A DNA stretch of 64,000 nucleotides from Okeania sp. KiyG1 (GTDB lineage Bacteria > Cyanobacteriota > Cyanobacteriia > Cyanobacteriales > Microcoleaceae): the NCBI RefSeq assembly GCF_014132355.1, contig NZ_BLZO01000136.1, forward strand, positions 1 to 64,000. The letters run 5' to 3'. The stretch's first letter is position 1; each line of letters opens with the position of its first letter. The position numbers and the translations under genes are program-made. The notes beneath the pieces are model-generated. The model saw only the letters and a program-made list of their open reading frames with translations, ran no database searches and had not been told where the DNA came from. Positions 38,825 through 49,044 of this stretch are shown here, one piece after another.

Positions 38825-39505
38825 ACAGGAATATTTAAGTTTAAAGCTTTATGTAGACCACCATTATCTAGTTGAATTATGTGAACTTCATGGGGAAACT
38901 TTTCTGCAAATAATTCTAAAAATCTCTCATGCGCAAACACTATTCAGGTGAGTAAATTCCCAACAAAAGCTCTCACCAGTTGATGGTTCTACGCTCCCCA
39001 TATAACCATCGATCAAAAAACTGCCATTGCTCTTTTTCAACTGGTTTTACTCCAAAAGATGTAATTTTTCGCCTCGAAATAGTTTTCGCTTCTATTACGG
39101 CTTTCATCCTGACACCAATAGCGAATTGTTTGACCATCTTTCACCAAATCTTGATTTTTTTCACACATAGATTTAATTAATTCTGGGAGTTTTTTTAAAG
39201 TTATTTACTGCATCTTTTCCTTGTTTAATATTAACTGGACGTGGCACCTTAAGCTTGGCTTTTAATTGATAACGTTTGCGCAGCATGACCTAGGAAACTA
39301 TTTTATATATAGTTCCATAACTTGCTTGAATATCATAAATGCTATTAAGCCAAGCCATGAATTTCACGATAACTATCTAAAACCTTCTGGGTCTTGTAAT
39401 TCTCCTCTTAATTTATCTTTAACTGTTTCTGGAATTAATGATTGACGACCAGGACTTGTGCTAATTGTTAATAAACTTTCTAGTCCACCTTGATGTTAGC
39501 GTAGC
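38825..39505 (-). pseudogene. IS630-type transposase relic
   Basis: Read on the minus strand across several frames, the region gives LESLLTISTSPGRQSLIPET, LRGELQDPEGF, SYREIHGLA, ASYGTIYKIV, LKAKLKVPRPVN, ITSFGVKPVEKEQWQFFDRW, RFLELFAEKFPHEVHIIQLD and NGGLHKALNLNIP. These are helix-turn-helix and DDE-domain segments of an IS630-like transposase. It carries several frameshifts and a 24-bp micro-repeat, and ends abruptly where a family I repeat begins. It cannot be functional. Confidence 0.75.
39274..39297. repeat. 24-bp micro-repeat (family S) inside the IS630 relic
   Basis: It reads GTTTGCGCAGCATG then ACCTAGGAAA, identical (in reverse) to 63250-63273. It splits the KIV/RYQLKAKLK coding region of the relic. 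Confidence 0.8.
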
Positions 39506-39530
39506 TCCTCCGTAGGAGGCTATTGACTTA

Positions 39531-40405
39531 TACCAATTTGAAAAAAGAATGTTACAAATACTTTTGAAAAACTAATAAAATTAATAGAAAATGCTCAAAA
39601 AGTTGAAGAAAAAAAGACAGGCGATAATGCTCCGCATCGCTAACGCGAACGCCAGTCAAGAAAAAAGGTTAATCAAGGCAGGGGGAGGAAGAAAAAAATC
39701 TTTAAGCAAGACAGAAGAGATAATGTTGACCTTATATTATTTGCATCATGTACCAACATTTCAGCTACTAGGAGCAATATTTGGAGTTAGTGAGTCAACA
39801 GCAAATAATATTTTTCACGCTTTGGATAGATATTTTGAGGGAATTATTACCATCTAGTTTACTAGAGGAATTCTCGGGAAAAGAAAACGAATATTTATGG
39901 ATATGCATAGGCTTTTACAGAAATATAATTGATATTTGATAGTACAGAGCAGGATAGGAAAAGGCAAAAAAATGATGATAAACAGAAAAAATATTATTCA
40001 GGAAAGCAAAAAAGTTATACGTTTAAAGATTAAATAGTAATCACAGAAAAGGCAGAAAAAATAGTAGGGAAAAGAGGTCCAGAAAGTGATATGAAATTAT
40101 TCAAAAAACAACAAAAAAGTTTGATAAGCAACAAAAATTTCAAGGAAATAAAGGGTTTCAAGGTGGGGAAAAAGTTAACAGGCTAAATAAAAATAATAAA
40201 CCATAAAATGTCAGAATAAGTAAAGAAAGAGAATAAAAAAAAGCTCAAAAAGAATATTTGTATAACATATAATAATACTGATAAAAATATGCGCGAGTGG
40301 CACGAGAAAGATTTAGACTTAAAGATAGTAATTATGAAAAAGTAATTTTAATAATATGTGGTTTAGTAAGATTAATAATAGGAGTATTAATATTATTATA
40401 AGTCA
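39531..40405 (+). pseudogene. IS5-type transposase relic with intact-looking upstream terminus
   Basis: The terminus TACCAATTTGAAAAAAGAAT starts at 39531. From 39591 the frame reads QEKRLIKAGGGRKKSLSKTE, MLTLYYLHHVPTFQLLGAIF and GVSESTANNIFHALDRYF, the helix-turn-helix start of an IS5-family (DDE_Tnp_4-like) transposase. Later frames give LLPSSLLEEFSGKENEYLW, DSTEQDRKRQK, KKYYSGKQKSYTFK, GKRGPESDMKLF and YEKVILIICGLVRLIIG. Several frameshifts and stops intervene. No matching right terminus is seen. The terminal sequence is shared with the family B MITEs. Confidence 0.75.
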
Positions 40406-40806
40406 TAATTTTTGCTCTGAAAAAAAGTCATGAAAAACTAGATATAAATGGTGAATAATTAACATTAACTATCTGTAATACGATAAAGCCCGTAAAAAAT
40501 GACTATCTGGTGGAGCTGGCGATCGCTCCCCAAAAGATAGTTATAGTTACAGTAAGTGCTTGATAATTTTTGGAGATGTCTATTAATTATTAATTATTAA
40601 TTATTAATTATTAATTATTCGGTAAGTCCCCCACGCTTATTTGAAAAATTAGTGGTGCGTTTTAATGGGGGTTTGTAGACACGGAGCGGCTTTTCTTGAG
40701 TATCCCCCATTATACACGCAACTAGAAGCTGTTAACGTTTGCGTAGCATGACCTAGGAAAGTTCCTCCGCAGGAGGCTAGCTGACCGCTGACCGCTGACT
40801 GCTATT
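40406..40806. other. Repeat-bearing spacer downstream of trpE
   Basis: It contains a HIP1-like GGCGATCGC at about 40519 and a family I end TTGGAGATGTCTA at about 40566. A pure ATTAATT tandem (about 40577-40617) runs into the family A end ATTATTCGGTAA. The 24-bp micro-repeat lies at 40737-40760. No gene is seen. Confidence 0.5.
40737..40760. repeat. 24-bp micro-repeat (family S)
   Basis: It reads GTTTGCGTAGCATG then ACCTAGGAAA, followed by CTCCGCAGGAGG. Confidence 0.75.
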
Positions 40807-42342
40807 TCAACTATTTTTCAAACACCGAATTGCCTCCAACAAACCTCTGGCTTTATTAATACTTTCCTCATACTCTGTTTCCGGGACAGAATCAGCAACT
40901 AAACCAGCTCCCGCTTGCACAGTTACCGTGTGTTTACCATCATTTTTCGGCCGAACAACCATAGTTCTAATCGTAATCGCACTATTCAACTGACCCTCAA
41001 AATCATAATGTCCATAAACTCCAGAATAAGCACCCCGGCGACAAGGTTCTAATTCATTAATAATTTCCATCGCCCGAATTTTAGGCGCACCGCTAACAGT
41101 ACCCGCTGGAAAACAAGCCTTCAATAAATCCCAAGCAGTTTTATCATCTGCCAATTCTCCCACCACATTACTAACAATGTGCATCACATGAGAATAACGT
41201 TCAATTATCATTAACTCATCAACTTTTACCGTTCCCACTCGGCAAACACGCCCCAAATCATTCCGACCTAGATCGACTAACATAATATGTTCCGCTCTTT
41301 CTTTCGGGTCTTGCAACAACTCCTCAGCTAAAGCATTATCTTCTGCATAAGTTTTACCACGGGGACGAGTTCCGGCAATTGGTCTAACCGTAGCAAGACG
41401 TTTGCCATCAGGGGTATTTTCTGCTTTTACCATAACTTCCGGACTCGAACCAATGATTTGCCAATCACCAAAATTAAAATAAGCCATGTACGGAGAAGGG
41501 TTAATTAATCGTAGGGAACGATAAAGAGCAAATGGTTCCCCTGTATATTCAGTTGAAAGTTGTTGCGAGATAACTACCTGAAAAATATCTCCTGCTTTGA
41601 TGTAGTCTTTAGCTTTTTCAACATTGGCACAAAATTGTTCGCGGGGTGTATTACTACTATAGATGTCTCCAACTTCTCGACCTTTTCCACCAGGTGGTTG
41701 CCATTCTAGTAAAGTATCTTGTTGCGATAGAGGAGATTGCAATTTATCTACTAACTGAGAAACACGGTCGCACGCTTGTTGATAAGCTGCCTCTAAATCT
41801 ATTTCTGGAGAACGAAGGTCTGCATAGGCGATCGCCCAAATCTTCCGTTTTACCTGGTCAAAAACCAAAAGATTATCAACCTGCATCCACAAACCATCAG
41901 GCAAATCATTTTCAGTAGATGGGTAAACAGGTACACGAGGTTCGATCCACCGAATCAACTCATAACCCCAAAAACCAAATAACCCACCAATATCAGGTGG
42001 TAGTTGAGGTAGTTTGACAGGTTGATAGTTTCGCAGACAGTTATCTAGAGTATCAAATGGGTCGCCTTCAAAAATTTTCACCGTACCATCCCGGTAAGTT
42101 TGGGTAGTGCGATCGCCTCTTGCTTCCAATGTCCACAATGGGTCACAGCCAAGAAAACTATAGCGTCCGATTTTCTCCCCACCTTCAACTGACTCTAGTA
42201 AAAAACTGTATGGTTGACCCGCGCAGACACGATACCAAGCAGAAACAGGAGTATCGAGGTCTGCTACCCATTCTTGGTAGACAGGAACAAAGTTACCTTG
42301 TTTTGCTAATTGGGAAAATTGGGGGAAGTCTGGAAATATCAT
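40807..42342 (-). CDS. trpE: Anthranilate synthase component I
   Basis: The 511-aa chorismate-utilising subunit makes anthranilate with the glutaminase TrpG, the first step of tryptophan synthesis. N-terminal features include [20 protein letters not shown] and RYSFLGCDP, the region around the tryptophan feedback site. The catalytic chorismate domain shows [12 protein letters not shown], the GTRPRGKT loop, [41 protein letters not shown] and [18 protein letters not shown]. It lies downstream of psaD on the same strand; a dead tnpB element separates them. Confidence 0.97.
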   Translation of the reverse strand: MIFPDFPQFSQLAKQGNFVPVYQEWVADLDTPVSAWYRVCAGQPYSFLLESVEGGEKIGRYSFLGCDPLWTLEARGDRTTQTYRDGTVKIFEGDPFDTLDNCLRNYQPVKLPQLPPDIGGLFGFWGYELIRWIEPRVPVYPSTENDLPDGLWMQVDNLLVFDQVKRKIWAIAYADLRSPEIDLEAAYQQACDRVSQLVDKLQSPLSQQDTLLEWQPPGGKGREVGDIYSSNTPREQFCANVEKAKDYIKAGDIFQVVISQQLSTEYTGEPFALYRSLRLINPSPYMAYFNFGDWQIIGSSPEVMVKAENTPDGKRLATVRPIAGTRPRGKTYAEDNALAEELLQDPKERAEHIMLVDLGRNDLGRVCRVGTVKVDELMIIERYSHVMHIVSNVVGELADDKTAWDLLKACFPAGTVSGAPKIRAMEIINELEPCRRGAYSGVYGHYDFEGQLNSAITIRTMVVRPKNDGKHTVTVQAGAGLVADSVPETEYEESINKARGLLEAIRCLKNS

Positions 42343-42662
42343 AAATTTTGAGGTTTTAGATTTGAGATTCAGTAACCAATATCTTCTGGGAGGAATTTAT
42401 TTGGTAGCTTCAGTAATTTTATTGGCATAGTTATCATTACCTCCATTAAGCATAGAATGGCTATTTTGTCAATTTTTTAATTGATGACCCACCCAATATT
42501 ACAACAAAGATACTCTTGATTGTATTGTTATTTTCTTTCATCTCAATGTTGGTTGGAGACCCGCGCTCTCCCAAAGGGGAGCGTCGTCCGCGAAAACCAA
42601 TCAATATTGATATCTGGCAAACAATGTGTTAAACTGTGAAAAATTAATCGCCTAACATGTAG

Positions 42663-44087
42663 ATGGTTGAGAAAGCATACAAATTTAGGTTTTACCCAAC
42701 TCCCGATCAGGAAAATTTGCTACGAAGGACGTTGGGTTGTGTACGCTTGGTCTACAACAAAGCTTTAGCAACTAGAACTCAAGCCTGGTATGAACACAAG
42801 CAACGAGTAGGCTACAAAGAAACTTCAGCTATGCTGACGAACTGGAAAAAACAGGAAGATTTAGATTTTCTGAGTGAAGTTAGCTGTGTGCCACTACAGC
42901 AAGGCTTGAGACATTTACAAAGTGCTTTTACTAACTTTTTTAGTGGGCGCGCTAAATATCCTAACTTTAAGAAAAAACGAAATGGTGGTAGCGCCGAGTT
43001 CACAAAGTCTGCTTTCAAATGGAAAGATGGTCAGGTCTACCTAGCTAAATCTGCTGAACCATTGCCCATTAGATGGAGTAGGCAACTGCCACCAGGTTGT
43101 GTGCCTAGCACAATTACAGTTAAGCTTGACCCTAGCAGCAGATGGTCAATATCTTTGAGAGTTAATGATACTAGAAATTTAGGCGTTGGTGAAGCGCGTG
43201 TATGATATTAGCCTTAATTACTTAGGAGTCAGGAGTCAGAACTCAGGAGTCAGGAGGTTTGAAAGAAGAAGAAACCCCGAGTAGAAGGAGAAAGTTTTTT
43301 TTCGCGCTCTTATCTGGACAGGATATCATACCTCAAATCACCAACGCCGAAATTTAAAACTAAAGCCGACTAAGAAACTCTTAGGCATTGATTTAGGAAT
43401 CACTAGCTTACTAACTACCAGTGATGGAGAAAAAGTTACTAACCCTAAGAATCATTACAAATTACACAAAAAACTGAGGTTAGCTCAGAAGTCTCTAAAG
43501 AGAAAAAGCAAGGGGTCTAATAACTATCAAAAAGCTAGGCTTAAAGTAACTAGGATACACGCAAAAATCAAAGATTCAAGGCTTGACTATACTCATAGGC
43601 GCGCCCACTCAACTGATTAGAGAAAATCAAACTATTGTAGTTGAAGATTTAGCAGTAAAAACATGGTCAAGAATCATAACCCACCCCCATCCCCTCCCGG
43701 GAGGGAGCAAGAGGGGTGGGTAGTGATGCCAACTGGTCAGAATTAGTTAGGCAATTAGAATACAAAGCAGAATGGTACGGTCGTCAACTAATTAAAATTG
43801 ACAGGTATTTCCCTAGTTCTAAGGGTTGTTCTAATTGTGGTCATGTAGTGGAAAAATTACCTCTAAATATTAGAGAGTGGGATTGTCCTGAATGTGCAGT
43901 TCACCATGATCGGGACATAAACACAAGTATCAATATTTTGCGGATGGGAACCCGCGTCGGCGTCAGACGCAAGCGGTCAGACCCCGCGCCGCCGACAGCT
44001 CGCTTGCGGAATGCTGACCAAGAGAGGGAACACCCACGCTCGAAGGCTGCGGGAGGAGCAGTGTCAGTCTGTGGAGCGTGCTTTTAG
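42663..44087 (+). pseudogene. tnpB: TnpB broken by a MITE and by small repeats
   Basis: The N-terminal 180 codons (YKFRFYPTPDQENLLRRTLG, FTNFFSGRAKYPNFKKKRN) are intact up to 43181. A family J element (43182-43348) then interrupts TRNL/KLKPTKKLLGIDLG; removing it and one 8-bp duplication restores the frame exactly. Later lesions are a frameshift near 43600 and replacement of the KNHKLAKSI-like region by a G/C repeat near 43680. A palindromic repeat is added after NTSINILRMG. The zinc finger (CSNCG, CPECAVHHDRD) remains readable in the last frame. Its right end, GGGAGGATGTCAAT near 44201, matches the intact element at 4.7 kb. Confidence 0.88.
43182..43348. mobile_element. Family J MITE inserted in tnpB, with 8-bp duplication GAAATTTA
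   Basis: The ends are GGCGTTGGTGAAGCGCG and CTCAAATCACCAACGCC. GAAATTTA flanks both sides (43174-43181 and 43349-43356). The interior is non-coding, with GGAGTCAGGAGTCAG tandems. Confidence 0.9.
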
Positions 44088-44232
44088 ACCATCTGAGAGT
44101 AAATCTCGTTTATGCGGGTGCGGCAGAAACACAAAGCCCCTAACAGCGATGCTAGGGAATCCCGCGCTGTCTCGTGAGAGCAGCGTCGGGAGGATGTCAA
44201 TCTATCCCATAGAATAACTGGTAGATCCGATC

Positions 44233-44661
44233 CTACACGTCATAGGGTTTTTTACCAGTAAACTTAAGGGTCGCAGGTTCTGGGTTACTGCCAATATTGC
44301 GGTCGATCTTACCTACATAAGGACGTCCTTCATTAACCTTTTCAGGGAAGACTCCATCTTTCGGATGTAGGTACTCAGTAGAACCATCAGGGAAAATCCG
44401 ATAGATTTTGAAGTCCTCAATTTTGGGCTTAAATTTAGTCCTGAGTTGAGTGCCGAGGGCCAAGCATTGCTCTTTGCGAGCTAAGTATAGTAGGTTTTCA
44501 CCTTCATTCATAATAGCTGCACCACCTGTAGGCATTTCAAATACCTGCTCTTTTGAGCTAGTCCAGGTAATAGCGTATTTTTCTTCAACTTCGGCCTTGG
44601 TCAGTAAGCCACCAGTACTGCCACCGAAAATAGGGGGTTGACCTGTTAGTTCGTCTGCCAT
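44233..44661 (-). CDS. psaD: Photosystem I subunit II (PsaD)
   Basis: PsaD is the stromal photosystem I subunit that docks ferredoxin and stabilises PsaC. The 142-aa sequence is typical for cyanobacteria: [80 protein letters not shown] and [18 protein letters not shown]. The start at 44661 matches the conserved N-terminus. The downstream gene on the same strand is trpE. Confidence 0.98.
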   Translation of the reverse strand: MADELTGQPPIFGGSTGGLLTKAEVEEKYAITWTSSKEQVFEMPTGGAAIMNEGENLLYLARKEQCLALGTQLRTKFKPKIEDFKIYRIFPDGSTEYLHPKDGVFPEKVNEGRPYVGKIDRNIGSNPEPATLKFTGKKPYDV

Positions 44662-44780
44662 AAATTTTTGATATGAACCTTTTTATGGAATCCTATCACC
44701 ACAGTTACTCAGATTTAAGAAATTGTAAGGTTCTGTTACATAAGGATAATTTAGGACTCTGGCCATGTTACAGGTCATTC

Positions 44781-45112
44781 ATATGATGTCCGGATAATTA
44801 GGGTTTGCGGAAAAAGTCTTTTAGTAGAGACAGGAGACAGGAGAAATGGGGAATGAGCGAGGAGGTAGGAGTAACAATTGTCAGAGTGATTTTTCTGCCC
44901 AACTATGGCCGAAAATACGCTTTGCACTGCAATTCGACCCCAAAAAGACACTTGTCTTTATATGTCAATGCTTTTAGATTAGATCGGTCACGCCCTAATT
45001 AGTGATGAAAAAACTTTTTCCTTTTCTTCCCTCTTTTTTCCCTCCTGACTCCTGACTCGATCCTCCTGACTCCTCCCTTATTATTTATAACTATTCAACC
45101 GAACATAATATA
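44781..45112. repeat. Family G element containing a nested family H element
   Basis: Outer G ends are ATATGATGTCCGGATAATTA and AACTATTCAACCGAACATAA. At TAATTA the inner H copy (about 44799-44995) begins GGGTTTGCGG and ends GGTCACGCCC, after which the G sequence resumes (TAATTAGTGATGAAAAAAC). H therefore inserted after G. Confidence 0.75.
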
Positions 45113-46016
45113 ACTACTAATTGCCATTGACCCAAGAGAGTATCATTCTTTTTTTTTTCGGCGATAGTTGAGGTAAAAAAAAAGAGGGTAATTGCAATAG
45201 TCCTCTTGAATTTTACTATGATTTAATTTTAGTCTAGATAAATAATTGAATAATAAAGCTATATTGTTAATTACTCTCAATAGAGTAATCCTAAATTATT
45301 TGTGGAAAATTAATGACTTTCTAGTCACAGTTTAAGCTGTTCTCTAAAGGTCTACAATATCTCACAACTTAAATTAAGATGGCTACATACAGCATTTGTA
45401 AGCATTCAGCTATTAGCAGTCAGCATTCAGCGAGTTTGTACTTTTTAATAAATGAAGTCAGCATTCTTTTAACTTATACTATTAGATAATTGAAATGCAA
45501 GAACAGCAAACTTTAGTTACAACCCTATACAATTCTGTGGCAAGAAACATAGATATGTCTCAGAAGCTGATAGCTGATAGCTGACTGCTGAATGCTTACC
45601 AGCATTTTTTGAGTATTATTGCCTTTTGCTTTTTCAAAATATTTTGATATAACCGAATTATAATTGCTATAGATATTTTTGTAGAATAAAAAACCGTAAC
45701 TTTTTTTGTTTATTGGAAATACTATAGTAACTAATTTTTGGTGAAAGCTGTTCAATAATTGATAATGGATAATGGATAATTGATAATTACCTCTACCTAA
45801 AAGGAAGAGGATTGAATAAAGAAAAATTTTTCTTGTTTCTCCTTTAAAGGAGAGGATTTTTACCTTAATTATTCGGTAATTACTCTTTATTAGCAATTTT
45901 TAATACTATACCTCTTGTATAAATCAATCTTAGGGAAGAAATAGGAAATTGCTACTCTGCGAGAAGGCTTGGCCTACAGCTGTCTCAGTGCTTTGACCCA
46001 AGAGTTAACGCTCTGA
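45113..46016. other. Repeat-bearing spacer upstream of the STAS gene
   Basis: It contains a CAGCTATTAGCAGTCAGC-type repeat near 45410 and again near 45575, a family A copy at 45751-45879 (starting TTCAATAATTGATAATGG, ending TTAATTATTCGGTAAT), and otherwise A+T-rich sequence. No gene is supported. Confidence 0.5.
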
Positions 46017-46136
46017 TTGTCGCCTCGCAATTACATCTTAGATCAAAAAATTGCGGATTTTCCTAACTTATGCAAGAAAACTACTATAAAACTCAAAGCT
46101 ATTTTTACTTTAATTTATTTAATTATAACGAACTAT

Positions 46137-46464
46137 ATGGAAGCAATTTTATTTCGCCCTCAAGGCAACTTAAATTTAAAGAGAAGTTATCAACTCAAGC
46201 AAATAGTAGGCCAACTCATCGACAAAACACGAAATTTTTATTGCATAATAGATCTGGGATTAGTAAATAAAATTAATAATTTTGGATTAACTACTTTAGT
46301 TATTGTCCGCAAAATTTCTGAAAAAAGAGGATGTCTATTATATCTGTTCAATATCAAGATGATATTCAATTAGTTTTTCAATTAACTGGATTAGACAAAG
46401 AATTTAATTTTTAGAAGACGAATCATTTCTTTATTCATTAAAACCTAAACTACTACTTTGCTAG
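46137..46464 (+). pseudogene. STAS-domain (anti-sigma antagonist-like) protein with two frameshifts
   Basis: From the ATG at 46137 the frame reads MEAILFRPQGNLNLKRSYQL, KNYF-like IIDLGLVNKINNFGLTTLVI and ISEKRGCLLYLFNIK. The central LVNKINNFGLTTL is the STAS core around the phosphorylatable-serine position. Here the expected residue is asparagine (NNFG), so classical phosphorylation regulation may be absent. One missing base after 46358 and another near 46412 push the rest into other frames: DDIQLVFQLTGLDKEFNF, then EDESFLYSLKPKLLLC-stop at 46462-46464. The C-terminus is therefore complete but unreadable without correction. It is convergent with the histidine kinase. Confidence 0.7.
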
Positions 46465-46480
46465 CTGCTAAGTCGATGAA

Positions 46481-48154
46481 TTAGGTTTGTTTCTTCTTTT
46501 TTGATTTTCCTTCTCTATTTTGTTCGCTATTACTAACAATTGGAATTGTAAAATGAAACTGACTACCACGATTTTTACCCTCTGACTCTGCCCAAATTTT
46601 TCCTCCCAAACGAGTAATAATCTGGCGACAAATAGCTAAACCTAAACCTGTACCACCAACACTTCGTCGTAAAGCACCTTCTTCTTGATAAAAACGATCG
46701 AATACAGCTTCTAGGCGCTTAGGTTCAATGCCACGGCCAGTATCAGAAACTATCACTTCTAACATATTATTCCCATTAGAAGTAGCTCCAATCATTACTG
46801 TTCCTTCAGACTGAGTAAACTTACAAGCATTATCTAGGAGTTTTGACAATACTTCCACTAGCCATTCTCCATCAGCTAAGACTAAAGGTAGTTCTGTCGA
46901 TACCTGAGTAGTAATATTCGGTAAATCTTTCTGTGAGTGATGGGCACGAATACTACTCAGAGCCAAATCAACACATTCTAATAGAGGCAAATATTCTACA
47001 TTCCACTCAACCGTACCACTTTCTAAATGAGACAATGTTAAGAAATCTTGCACAAGATGACGCATTCTATCTGCATCTGCTAGTGCAGTGTCTAGCATAA
47101 CTTGACGTAACTCTGCAGGCATATCTGGTTCTTGACTCAAACTTTCCAGGCAAACTTGAATAGTGGATAAAGGTGTCCGTAGCTCATGGCCAGTAATTGC
47201 AATTAAATTACTACGAGTCCGGTCCAGAGCTTCTAATTGTTGATTTAATTCTTCCAAATGGGCATAAGTTTCAGCCTGGATCAAAGTTATACCTAATTGA
47301 GTAGCGATCGCTTGTACTAAATCTATTTTGTCATCAGGCCAATGATGGGGACACGATCCACAGTGGTGTAACTCCACCATACCTAAAAGTCTTCCTTGAT
47401 AAAGCAAAGGTACCATTAACCAGCTCTTAATTTCCCATTGAGATATTAATGTTTCGATACAGTTTTTCGCCTGAACTTTAGAGCCTTGTGGTGTTTCTGT
47501 CAAACAATAATCAGGTAGTAAGCTTGTATCTTCTATAGAGACTTGTTCTTGAGTTTGAAGAACCTTTTGAAATAAAGGATTATCTTGTAAAGGCCATTCT
47601 TGATTAACCACAGATTTAACTGACGAACTTAAATATTCATGTGTAATAGTTGCTGTGACATCTAAAGCTCGACATTGATAAATTAAGCATCGGCAAGCTA
47701 AAAGTGCTTTTCCCAATTCTTGCACTGCTACTCTAATAATCTCATCAGAGTCTAGCGATCGCCTCATGGCATTAGAAATAATATTAATCAGGCGCTGTTT
47801 TTGTTCCTGAGCAGCGATCGAGCGATATGCTTTAAGTAACTTATATTGACTTGCTTGCAAATAAGTCACCAAACGTTGGGCAAAAGGATCGTTAAATTGA
47901 GGATTTTGAGTAACTACTTCTGAAGCTTTCTTGAGGTAACGACGATTAGACTTAGATTTAGTTTTACCAGATTTTCTTCCCATCCCGACATCAACATTGA
48001 TACCATAAGTTTCTCGTGCTGCTTGTACTTTTTCTGCTAATTCTGGTCTATATTTCAGGATTCTATTTAGTAACAACATAGCAGCTTGGACACATACCTG
48101 ACGGTCAAAAGTCCAAATACCTTCAAACCGACGTGCCTGATCCATGTCAATCAA
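46481..48154 (-). CDS. GAF-domain sensor histidine kinase (3' part of a DICT-GAF-HisKA kinase)
   Basis: These 557 residues contain a linker, a GAF domain (LINIISNAMRRSLDSDEIIR to LVQAIATQLGITLIQ), the H-box AITGHELRTPLSTIQ, the N-box LLDNACKFTQ, G1 VSDTGRGIEP and G2 GGTGLGLAICRQ. It is a soluble class I kinase with no membrane segment. The start codon TTG at 48154 is artificial. The upstream ORF (48151-48561) ends by a frameshift, and adding one base to the T4 run at 48172-48175 would fuse the two as LIKSDQTSQLIDMDQARRFE. The intact protein would be about 690 aa. No response regulator is adjacent. Confidence 0.85.
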   Translation of the reverse strand: MIDMDQARRFEGIWTFDRQVCVQAAMLLLNRILKYRPELAEKVQAARETYGINVDVGMGRKSGKTKSKSNRRYLKKASEVVTQNPQFNDPFAQRLVTYLQASQYKLLKAYRSIAAQEQKQRLINIISNAMRRSLDSDEIIRVAVQELGKALLACRCLIYQCRALDVTATITHEYLSSSVKSVVNQEWPLQDNPLFQKVLQTQEQVSIEDTSLLPDYCLTETPQGSKVQAKNCIETLISQWEIKSWLMVPLLYQGRLLGMVELHHCGSCPHHWPDDKIDLVQAIATQLGITLIQAETYAHLEELNQQLEALDRTRSNLIAITGHELRTPLSTIQVCLESLSQEPDMPAELRQVMLDTALADADRMRHLVQDFLTLSHLESGTVEWNVEYLPLLECVDLALSSIRAHHSQKDLPNITTQVSTELPLVLADGEWLVEVLSKLLDNACKFTQSEGTVMIGATSNGNNMLEVIVSDTGRGIEPKRLEAVFDRFYQEEGALRRSVGGTGLGLAICRQIITRLGGKIWAESEGKNRGSQFHFTIPIVSNSEQNREGKSKKKKQT

Positions 48155-48561
48155 CTGAGATGTTTGATCGCTTTTATCAAATTAAAACGCTCATTACAAA
48201 TCAAACAACTTGAATACTGTTGACCAAGTACCAGTAAATTCCATTCCTTACTTAGAATCTCTTTAGTATTAAAAGCTATTGTTTCGTAATACTCAGAAGA
48301 ATCTTTAAATGCTGTTTCTGGTGCTGCTAGTACATATACTTGGGATGTTAGGCTAGCGATTCGTCGATAACGATGAGCTTCCTGGCGATAAAAACGCTCT
48401 TGCTGAAAAGTTGCAATTACCAGAGCTTGTTCGGAGCTTGCTAAAACCTGGTCTTCCATTGCATGAGATAGAGCAGTCAGGGATGACTTAAAATAAATTT
48501 GTGGTCTCAACTGCGGAATCTCTTGCACCAGTTCTGCCAATACGGATTTAGGGATGGTCAT
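48151..48561 (-). CDS. DICT sensory domain, N-terminal part of the same kinase
   Basis: This 136-aa ORF (SVLAELVQEIPQLRPQIYFK, LTALSHAMEDQVLASSEQAL, IATFQQERFYRQEAHRYRRI) is a DICT domain, a module found in cyanobacteria and actinobacteria at the N-terminus of kinases, cyclases and phosphodiesterases. It ends LIKAIKHLS-stop; the conserved continuation lies one frame away in the downstream ORF. The pair should be regarded as one gene with a one-base lesion or sequence error. The start ATG at 48561 fits the family N-terminus. Confidence 0.8.
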   Translation of the reverse strand: MTIPKSVLAELVQEIPQLRPQIYFKSSLTALSHAMEDQVLASSEQALVIATFQQERFYRQEAHRYRRIASLTSQVYVLAAPETAFKDSSEYYETIAFNTKEILSKEWNLLVLGQQYSSCLICNERFNLIKAIKHLS

Positions 48562-48599
48562 CTGGCGGTTAATCTTTACCCTACTGCACTACTATAGCG

Positions 48600-48680
48600 C
48601 TACGCGTAAGTCAGAAGTCAGTAGGGGCGAACGGCCGTTCGCCCCTACTGTAAAGGCTGTTCGCCCGTACAGTAATCTCT
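48600..48680. repeat. Palindromic family P hairpins
   Basis: AGTAGGGGCGAACGGCCG and CGTTCGCCCCTACTG form a near-perfect stem at about 48616-48650; a partial copy follows. The same hairpin stands at about 61001-61029. Confidence 0.65.
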
Positions 48681-48882
48681 GACTAAGTTTGAGCATTTAT
48701 AAACGTCCTAACCTATTTGCGTAGTGCTATTATATCAAATATACATTGTTAGTGTTAACACTGCAGAGGCTTTTATTGTTTAGTTTTATCCGATCCCTTG
48801 TTATTTTGTATATATGCAGAAGGAAGAAGGAAGAAGGAAAAGTCTTACTTTGTCTAAGTTTTAAACTTTTGAACTGTCCTAA

Positions 48883-49019
48883 GAGCTGATTTATAAAGTC
48901 AATATTAAGAGGATAAATGCTTTACAGTGTAAGGGTTTGACACTATCTAAGCCCCTAGGGCATAATTTTCCACAAACCCATGCTAGAAAGGAGTTTCAAC
49001 TCAGTTTATAAATCAGCTC
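48883..49019. repeat. Family C MITE with 3-bp target duplication TAA
   Basis: The ends are GAGCTGATTTATAAAGT and CAGTTTATAAATCAGCTC, with TAA on each side. The interior includes CAATATTAAGAGG, shared (as AATATTAAGAGG) with the copy at 52365. Confidence 0.85.
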
Positions 49020-49044
49020 TAAGCATTCCTTCGATTGGTATAAA

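Noticed and set aside
45525-45896. Minus-strand ORF of 123 codons
   Set aside because: Much of it translates a family A repeat and CAGCTATTAGCAG-type repeats; the apparent length is fortuitous.
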